Positions 15,608 to 20,379 of a DNA stretch of 20,379 nucleotides are shown here, one piece after another. Location: the NCBI GenBank assembly GCA_902795665.1, contig CADBMA010000017.1:1-20379 (forward strand), read 5' to 3'. Made by a program: the position numbers and the translations under genes. The stretch's first letter is position 1. Every line of letters starts with the position of its first letter. The stretch comes from an uncultured Rhodospirillales bacterium (GTDB lineage Bacteria > Pseudomonadota > Alphaproteobacteria > RF32 > CAG-239). The notes under the pieces are model-generated. The model was not told where the DNA came from and ran no database searches. It was given only the letters and a program-made list of their open reading frames with translations.

Positions 15608-16380
15608 TACCTGATGTACTTGCGAGCCTCCTCCAACTCCTCTAACGTATCAATGTCTGCAGGGGCTTGTTGATTTAGTTTTAATTCCTTAACCAATTTG
15701 GCTCGAATGTACATACCGTTTTCAAGCGCACGCAATTGTTCTAACGATTCGCGAGCCTCCAAAACTCCTACCGGCAAAGAGATCATTTTGCGCAGAGATG
15801 ATGCCTTATAAACATAAATACCGAGATGATGATAAAAATCATGATTGGGATATTTTTCTGGGTTTCTGATGTAGGGAGCGGCAGCCCGAGTAAAATATAA
15901 ACATCTGCCTTCTGTTTCACCATCACGCAACCCCATAACTATTTTTACATTGTTTGGGCTTTCAACTTCTGCTTGAGTTGTAAACACCATACCGACGGTA
16001 GCGATATCACAATCTGTTTTTTTGATAATTTCGATCAATTGATTATTAATTTCCGGATTCACATTGATTGAGTCGCCTTGAAAGTTAACGATTATATCAT
16101 ATTTGTTACCTTCCGGATCAATTTCTTTTAGGGCGGCGGCAATGCGGTCTGTTCCAGAGGGAAGTTTAGGATCTGTCAAAATTGCTTCTGCGCCAAATTT
16201 TCGGCATTCGTCAACAATTATTTGATCACCGGCTGCCACATAAACATCGCCGGGAACATATTTTTTTACATTTTCATACACGCGCTGCAACAAGGTTTTG
16301 CCATTAATTTCCAGCAGTGGTTTATTGGGCAATCTGGTTGATGCCATGCGCACCGGAATCATTGTAACGACTTTTGACAT
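15607..16380 (-). CDS. kdsB: 3-deoxy-manno-octulosonate cytidylyltransferase
   Basis: KdsB activates KDO as CMP-KDO for the inner core of lipopolysaccharide. The product has 257 residues. Motifs are IPVRMASTRLPNKPL near the N-terminus, PSGTDR at 74-79, NFQGD at 99-103 (NVQGDEP in E. coli), and HHLGIYVYK followed by SLEQLRALENG toward the C-terminus. Some positions deviate from the canonical enzyme (Ser after GD, TRAAAPY for SRxPIPY), but the overall pattern is clear; a related CMP-sugar synthetase is the alternative. Start: I prefer the ATG at 16380 because AGGA lies 7 bases before it; the ATG at 16386 has that site almost touching. The stop codon TAA is formed by the TA flank plus the first base of the palindromic element. 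The gene is divergent from queA. Confidence 0.88.
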   Translation of the reverse strand: MSKVVTMIPVRMASTRLPNKPLLEINGKTLLQRVYENVKKYVPGDVYVAAGDQIIVDECRKFGAEAILTDPKLPSGTDRIAAALKEIDPEGNKYDIIVNFQGDSINVNPEINNQLIEIIKKTDCDIATVGMVFTTQAEVESPNNVKIVMGLRDGETEGRCLYFTRAAAPYIRNPEKYPNHDFYHHLGIYVYKASSLRKMISLPVGVLEARESLEQLRALENGMYIRAKLVKELKLNQQAPADIDTLEELEEARKYIR

Positions 16381-16421
16381 TTTCATATCCTTTTTTTAAG
16401 TTCTTGCAAATATTTACTGTA

Positions 16422-16427
16422 TATAAT
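16422..16427 (+). promoter_or_regulatory. -10 element upstream of queA
   Basis: A perfect TATAAT at 16422-16427 lies 31 bases before the queA ATG, within the divergent gap with kdsB. A TTGCAA at 16404-16409 is too close (12 bases) to be a standard -35; no good -35 is at 17 bases. A TG two bases upstream may give partial extended -10 character. Confidence 0.5.
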
Positions 16428-16458
16428 ATAACGACCGCAAAGAAAAGAGGAAACGACT

Positions 16459-17544
16459 ATGCAGGTGGATATTTTTGATTTTGATTTAGAACGCGGACTG
16501 ATTGCCTCGCAACCGGCCAATCCGCGTGACACATCACGACTTTTGGATTTGAGTATTGAAGATAAAATTAGCGACCGCCATTTTTATGACTTGCCTGATA
16601 TTTTGCAAAAAGGCGATTTGTTGGTTTTTAATGACACCAAGGTAATTCCAGCCCGTCTTTATGGTGCCAGGGGCGAAGCTAAAGTTGAAGTAACCTTATA
16701 CCGTCCGATTGACGGAATTTCATGGTGGGCATTCATCAAAAATTCTAAGCGTTTGCATACAGGAGACATTGTTAAGTTTTACACCGACGAAATAACGCCG
16801 GAGCAAAGCGATTTTTCGGCTGAAGTTATTGAAAAAAAAGGTGATGACGGTGTTTCAATTCGTTTTTGCTGTCCGGCTGAAATTTTAGCTTCAAATTTAC
16901 AAAAATATGGTTTAATGCCGCTTCCACCTTATATCAAAAGGGACAAACCAACTGCTGGCGGCATTTGGGATAAATATAATGACAAAGAAAACTATCAAAC
17001 TATTTATGCTCATTATGAGGGAGCCGTAGCGGCACCAACTGCCGGTTTGCACTTTACCCAACGCATTTTTGAGGCTCTTGATAAGAAAGGCGTTGAAAAA
17101 GTTTTTATAACTCTTCATGTTGGAGCAGGAACTTTTCTGCCTGTCAAAACAGATGACACCAAAGATCACAAAATGCACGCCGAATATGGAGAAATCACCC
17201 CTGACGCCTGCAAAATTATTAATCGTGCCAAAAAAGAAGGCCGTCGAATTATTGCCGTCGGCACCACTTCTTTGCGCTTATTAGAAAGTGCAGCTGATAA
17301 AGATGGAATTTTACATCCCTTTGCCGGATCAACAGAAATTTTCATCACCCCAGGATATAAATTTAAAATAATTGATATGATTATCACCAACTTCCATCTA
17401 CCAAAATCCACTCTATTTATGCTGATTTGCGCCATTGCCGGAATTGACCGGATGCAATCTGCCTATAGACACGCCATTGAAAAAAAATATCGTTTTTATT
17501 CTTATGGCGATAGTTCAATTATCAAATGCGTAAACAAAATTTAA
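16459..17544 (+). CDS. queA: S-adenosylmethionine:tRNA ribosyltransferase-isomerase
   Basis: QueA transfers the ribosyl part of S-adenosylmethionine to preQ1-modified tRNA, giving epoxyqueuosine at the wobble position. The 361 residues fit the family. Signatures are LIASQPANPRDTSRLL near residue 14, LVFNDTKVIPARLYG at 55-69, GAVAAPTAGLHFT near 189, and LHVGAGTFLPVKTDD with HKMHAEY after it; near the C-terminus FYSYGDSSII replaces the more common FYSYGDAMLI. The RBS is AGAGGAAA about 6 bases before the ATG. The gene is often followed by tgt; here it is followed by a membrane GGDEF-like gene instead. Confidence 0.96.
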   Translation: MQVDIFDFDLERGLIASQPANPRDTSRLLDLSIEDKISDRHFYDLPDILQKGDLLVFNDTKVIPARLYGARGEAKVEVTLYRPIDGISWWAFIKNSKRLHTGDIVKFYTDEITPEQSDFSAEVIEKKGDDGVSIRFCCPAEILASNLQKYGLMPLPPYIKRDKPTAGGIWDKYNDKENYQTIYAHYEGAVAAPTAGLHFTQRIFEALDKKGVEKVFITLHVGAGTFLPVKTDDTKDHKMHAEYGEITPDACKIINRAKKEGRRIIAVGTTSLRLLESAADKDGILHPFAGSTEIFITPGYKFKIIDMIITNFHLPKSTLFMLICAIAGIDRMQSAYRHAIEKKYRFYSYGDSSIIKCVNKI

Positions 17545-17565
17545 ACTTATATACTTTATTGTAGT

Positions 17566-17582
17566 CTCCGAAAGGAACGGAG
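17566..17582 (+). promoter_or_regulatory. Small hairpin presenting the ribosome site in its loop
   Basis: CTCCG (17566-17570) can pair with CGGAG (17578-17582), leaving the loop AAAGGAA that contains the Shine-Dalgarno AGGA, 7 bases before the TTG start at 17584. A TATACT at 17550-17555 could be a promoter -10 giving a very short leader that is mostly this hairpin. Five pairs are few, so any regulatory role is speculative. Confidence 0.25.
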
Positions 17583-17583
17583 C

Positions 17584-18762
17584 TTGATAAAAAAATACGC
17601 CTATTATTTGCGGCAAATTTTGCCGCTAATGAGTAATTCGTGGTTACCGGCATTATTTTTGCTGACCGCGTCATGTGTTTATATGCTTTTTGCGCCATTA
17701 ACCGACGCCTTTCAAACCACATTACACACCGCATTTTATACCCTAAATCTCAGCAGCATATTGCTTTTGGCATATTATAACCGCAATCAGTCATTGTTTT
17801 TTATCATCATCATAACCATAGCCTATATGTTGATAAACTTTTTAAAGTACAACCATGGAATTATTTATTATCTTACGCCGGCATATCTAAATTTGGTATT
17901 TTTAACCGGATGCGGAATGCTCTTTTTCTATTTTTTACCCAATCATCCTTTTCGTTCAATTGATACCCTAAAATTCTTAATTATTATCTTTGCCGGTGTT
18001 TCTTTAGGTGAAATTTTGAGCAACGCACAGATAAAAATTAATTTCAGTCCTTCAACAACTTTTGACTGCGGACTGCAATTTTTTGGAATATCCCTCATGT
18101 GGGTTGTCATCTCTATAATGATTTTATACGCTTCCATAAAAAATGACATTCTCGGAACATCAACTGCTTTTGCTTCCATAAACGTTGTAATCGGATTTTA
18201 TTTTTCCGCCCATCCATCAGCCTTAAGCTTATTTTTCGCCACCGCGGCGCTTATTATCTTCTGCGGAATTACGCGGCAAATATACACTCTCACCCGCAAA
18301 GACAGCGCCACCGGACTAAATAACGGGCGCACTTTTATGACTCACGCAAAAAAATTTCCACTCAAATATGGACTGGGAATTATTTGTATTGATGATTATC
18401 ATCATCTATTGCAAGCCTTTCGCAAGAATGGCATTGGAGATATTATGCTGATGATTAGCAAAAAAATCACTTCACTAGAACCCGAAGCATTACTTTATCG
18501 TTGCACCCCTGATGAGTTTGTAATCATTTTTCCAAATGCCGAAAAGGGCTCTTCTTTCAGTCGTGTAGATGAAATACGCCGTCAGATTGCAGCTTCTGAG
18601 TTCATTTTACCCCAAGTTAAGCGCCCGTTAAAAATCACGGTTTCTTGCAGTGTTGCCGACAAAAAACGCAGCGATTCAAACGTCAACGATGTTTTCATCC
18701 GTGCTCACCGCGTTTTACAAAAAACTTACAAATTCACTCAAAACATCACTTCTCGCGCTTAA
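17584..18762 (+). CDS. Multi-pass membrane protein with degenerate GGDEF domain
   Basis: A 392-residue protein. Residues 20-230 contain about seven or eight hydrophobic segments (for example 20-38, 70-88, 96-117, 129-144, 165-184, 210-228). Residues about 236-385 look like a diguanylate cyclase fold: DSATGLNNGRTF (240-251) matches the DxLTGLxNRRxF opening, ICIDDYHHL (267-275) the first metal-site strand, and RCTPDEFVIIF (306-316) the GGDEF hairpin. The signature is TPDEF, with both glycines lost, so cyclase activity is doubtful; it may instead bind a nucleotide or act as a receptor, which is inference. Start: a TTG at 17584 with AGGA 7 bases before it; the first in-frame ATG (17632) lacks a ribosome site. 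Its last 17 bases overlap the convergent lgt. Confidence 0.75.
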   Translation: MIKKYAYYLRQILPLMSNSWLPALFLLTASCVYMLFAPLTDAFQTTLHTAFYTLNLSSILLLAYYNRNQSLFFIIIITIAYMLINFLKYNHGIIYYLTPAYLNLVFLTGCGMLFFYFLPNHPFRSIDTLKFLIIIFAGVSLGEILSNAQIKINFSPSTTFDCGLQFFGISLMWVVISIMILYASIKNDILGTSTAFASINVVIGFYFSAHPSALSLFFATAALIIFCGITRQIYTLTRKDSATGLNNGRTFMTHAKKFPLKYGLGIICIDDYHHLLQAFRKNGIGDIMLMISKKITSLEPEALLYRCTPDEFVIIFPNAEKGSSFSRVDEIRRQIAASEFILPQVKRPLKITVSCSVADKKRSDSNVNDVFIRAHRVLQKTYKFTQNITSRA

Positions 18763-19546
18763 TTAGAAAATAAGCCAACAACATAACACCGAAAACCAAA
18801 ACCGGAATTGACAACCATTGCCCCATTGTCAGACCTCCGGATAAAAATCCTAGTTGCTCATCCGGCTGTCGAAAATATTCAAGCCCGATTCGAAAAATTC
18901 CATACAAAATTACAAACAATGCTGAAACAATGCCATGTCTATCTCTTATCGGTTTATAAAGCCATAGCAAATTCAATACAATCAATATTCCCAATCCTTC
19001 GGCTGCAGCCTCATACAATTGCGAAGGATGGCGCGGAAGATATCCTCCGCTTGGAAAACGCACTGCCCATGGAACATCGGTTACCCGTCCCCAAAGCTCA
19101 TCATTCACAAAATTTGCAATCCGCCCCAAAAAAATGCCTATTGGAGCAAACAACGCTGCCAAATCGGTCAATAACCAAAAAGATGCTTTTCGCGACCATG
19201 CTGCATATAACAATCCCAATATTGCACCGACAGCTCCGCCATGAAAAGACATTCCGCCGTGCCAAAGTTCTAAAATTTTCCACGGATGATGCCAAAAAAA
19301 ATCTCTTCCATAAAAAAACACATACCCCAAGCGACCGCCGACAATAATGCCGATTGTTGCAAAAAATACCGCATCTTCAATCTGTTGATGTGTCAATTCC
19401 AGATTATATTTTTTTACCATTTTCCGCACTGCAAACCACGCCGCAACAATGCCTACCAGATAAGCCATTGAGTACCAACGCACCGCAAAGCTTCCAATTG
19501 AAAATATCACCGGTGAAATATTTGGAAATTCCAAGCCAATCATCAT
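18746..19546 (-). CDS. lgt: Prolipoprotein diacylglyceryl transferase
   Basis: Lgt attaches diacylglycerol from phosphatidylglycerol to the lipobox cysteine of prolipoproteins in the inner membrane. The 266-residue product has about seven membrane segments. Key motifs are GGRLGYVFFY (70-79), HGGMSFHGG (96-104, with H102 matching the essential E. coli H103), GRIANFVNDELWGR (141-154) and PRHPSQLYEA (171-180). Start: the ATG at 19546 has GAGG 5 bases upstream; an adjacent ATG at 19543 is equally possible. An in-frame TTG at 19567 has no ribosome site. It converges on the GGDEF-like gene with a 17-bp overlap of coding ends and no terminator between them. It is divergent from the YbjN-family gene. 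Confidence 0.95.
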   Translation of the reverse strand: MMIGLEFPNISPVIFSIGSFAVRWYSMAYLVGIVAAWFAVRKMVKKYNLELTHQQIEDAVFFATIGIIVGGRLGYVFFYGRDFFWHHPWKILELWHGGMSFHGGAVGAILGLLYAAWSRKASFWLLTDLAALFAPIGIFLGRIANFVNDELWGRVTDVPWAVRFPSGGYLPRHPSQLYEAAAEGLGILIVLNLLWLYKPIRDRHGIVSALFVILYGIFRIGLEYFRQPDEQLGFLSGGLTMGQWLSIPVLVFGVMLLAYFLIKREK

Positions 19547-19722
19547 TTTTTCCTCATTCGGTTGCAATTTGTAAAGAGTATATTAATTTTCCGCAACATA
19601 TCCACATTAAAAATTTTCCCCACAACACGCACTTTGGCAACATATTGTTTTTGATGGTTTTTTATTTTTATTTTTTTTTCAAAAATAATTAAGGTGGAAA
19701 ACTTGAATCCGCTGATTGTAAT

Positions 19723-19749
19723 TTGCGACTCGATAATGATATGTATAAT
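19723..19749 (+). promoter_or_regulatory. Candidate promoter of the YbjN-family gene
   Basis: A perfect TATAAT (19744-19749) lies 27 bases before the ATG at 19777. TTGCGA (19723-19728) is a possible -35 with a short 15-base spacer. Transcription would start near 19756, which argues against any upstream in-frame start. Confidence 0.45.
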
Positions 19750-19776
19750 TCTATAACAAATCGAGAGGATTATTTA

Positions 19777-20274
19777 ATGAATTTGGCAGCAAACATCAGC
19801 TGGCCCGAAAACCCGATTGACAAAGTTGAGAGCTTTCTCAGCGCGTGTGACTATACCCACGAACGCCGCAGTTCAAATGAAATCGTGGTCGAAATTAACG
19901 GCAAATGGAATGATATGCTGATATTTTTCTCATTTGAAGAAAGCATGCAATGCCTCCACATCTCTTGCTTGATGAATATTGAAACCAAAATTGAAAACAA
20001 GAGCAAAATTTTTGAACTTTTGGCCTTAATTAACGACAATTTATGGGTTGGGCATTTTTCTTATTGGACTTCGCAAAAAATGCCGGTATTCCGCCACTCC
20101 ATTTTTTGCAGCAACCATATGCCCTTGTTTGAAAAACAAATTGCCCAAATTTTTGAGATTGCCGTAAAGGAATGTGAAAGAATGTATCCGGTCTTTAATG
20201 TGGTTTTAAACAAAGGCATGGAACCAACACAAGCCCTTTATCCCCTATTGATGGAAACTGCTGGTCAGGCATAA
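19777..20274 (+). CDS. YbjN domain-containing protein
   Basis: A 165-residue cytoplasmic protein of the YbjN family, a type III secretion chaperone-like fold of unclear role; in E. coli YbjN has been linked to stress and motility control. The diagnostic part is the central to C-terminal region: NDNLWVGHFSYWTSQKMPVFRHS closely resembles alphaproteobacterial members, followed by a helical tail ending ALYPLLMETAGQA. The ATG at 19777 has AGAGGA 7 bases upstream; an in-frame TTG at 19723 falls within the likely promoter and is rejected. It is transcribed away from lgt. Another gene starts 90 bases after its stop. Confidence 0.8.
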   Translation: MNLAANISWPENPIDKVESFLSACDYTHERRSSNEIVVEINGKWNDMLIFFSFEESMQCLHISCLMNIETKIENKSKIFELLALINDNLWVGHFSYWTSQKMPVFRHSIFCSNHMPLFEKQIAQIFEIAVKECERMYPVFNVVLNKGMEPTQALYPLLMETAGQA

Positions 20275-20314
20275 TCATCGCTCACAAATTTAACATTTTT
20301 GTAACCAAAAAATA

Positions 20315-20343
20315 TAGACAAAATCGCTTTATTGTGTTACGAT
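20315..20343 (+). promoter_or_regulatory. Candidate promoter for the gene at the right edge
   Basis: TAGACA (20315-20320) and TACGAT (20338-20343) are separated by 17 bases. They precede an ATG at 20365 with a strong GGAGGA ribosome site at 20355-20360. Confidence 0.45.
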
Positions 20344-20364
20344 AAGACAAAAGTGGAGGAAGAA

Positions 20365-20379
20365 ATGACAAGCCGAACA
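20365..20379 (+). CDS. Start of a gene cut off by the window edge
   Basis: Five codons (Met-Thr-Ser-Arg-Thr) follow GGAGGA at 20355-20360 and a plausible promoter. In alphaproteobacteria the neighbourhood of lgt and ybjN often includes a UbiK-type accessory factor or proC, but nothing visible here decides the identity. Confidence 0.45.

Noticed and set aside
18808..19347. 179-codon open frame on the plus strand opposite lgt
   Set aside because: Lies wholly antisense to the well-conserved lgt, shows no recognisable domain, and has no ribosome site; a shadow of lgt.
19593..19645. Direct repeat GCAACATAT at 19593-19601 and 19637-19645 upstream of lgt
   Set aside because: Only nine bases in an AT-rich gap with no matching promoter geometry; likely chance.

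Overview
The window is an AT-rich (roughly 40% GC by eye) stretch of chromosome from a Gram-negative bacterium. Lgt, a KDO cytidylyltransferase (KdsB), a very long AsmA-type protein and a possible lipid A sugar oxidoreductase all point to an outer membrane. The YbjN-family protein and several motif variants look alphaproteobacterial. The [FeFe]-hydrogenase genes point to an anaerobic or fermentative life, perhaps host- or gut-associated. The taxonomic reading is inference.

Layout. (1) Positions 1-2788, minus strand: a tightly packed nucleoside-salvage operon cdd > punA > deoC > deoA, with deoA running off the left edge. It frees bases from nucleosides and feeds the sugar phosphates to glycolysis. 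A candidate promoter with a 15-bp palindrome lies in the divergent gap before asmA. (2) 2908-8059, plus: a 1377-residue AsmA-family protein with a long C-terminal coiled coil, then a divergent GalU-like nucleotidyltransferase ending in a strong terminator. (3) 8155-8599: an isolated 131-residue orphan with its own terminator. (4) 8689-10457: a Gfo/Idh/MocA oxidoreductase overlapping truA by one base.

(5) 10464-15466: the most notable part, a five-gene [FeFe]-hydrogenase operon with a good promoter at its head and a hairpin terminator at its end. The order is thioredoxin-like [2Fe-2S] ferredoxin, sensory-type hydrogenase with a PAS domain, SpoIIE/PP2C-type phosphatase with an extra C-terminal domain, second thioredoxin-like ferredoxin, and a catalytic-looking 'group B' hydrogenase. 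The arrangement suggests that a hydrogen or redox sensor controls a phosphatase and, through it, some target, next to the enzyme that makes or consumes H2. No HydE/F/G maturase and no flavoprotein (NuoF-like) subunit is in the window.

(6) 15486-15607: a 122-bp imperfect palindrome flanked by TA on both sides, which looks like a small non-autonomous transposon. It abuts kdsB and supplies the last base of its stop codon. (7) 15607-20379: kdsB (minus), queA (plus), a membrane protein with a degenerate GGDEF domain, lgt (minus, with its 3' end overlapping that gene), a YbjN-family gene, and the first five codons of another gene.

No gene-free stretch exceeds 300 bases. I saw no tRNA, rRNA, CRISPR array or complete insertion sequence.
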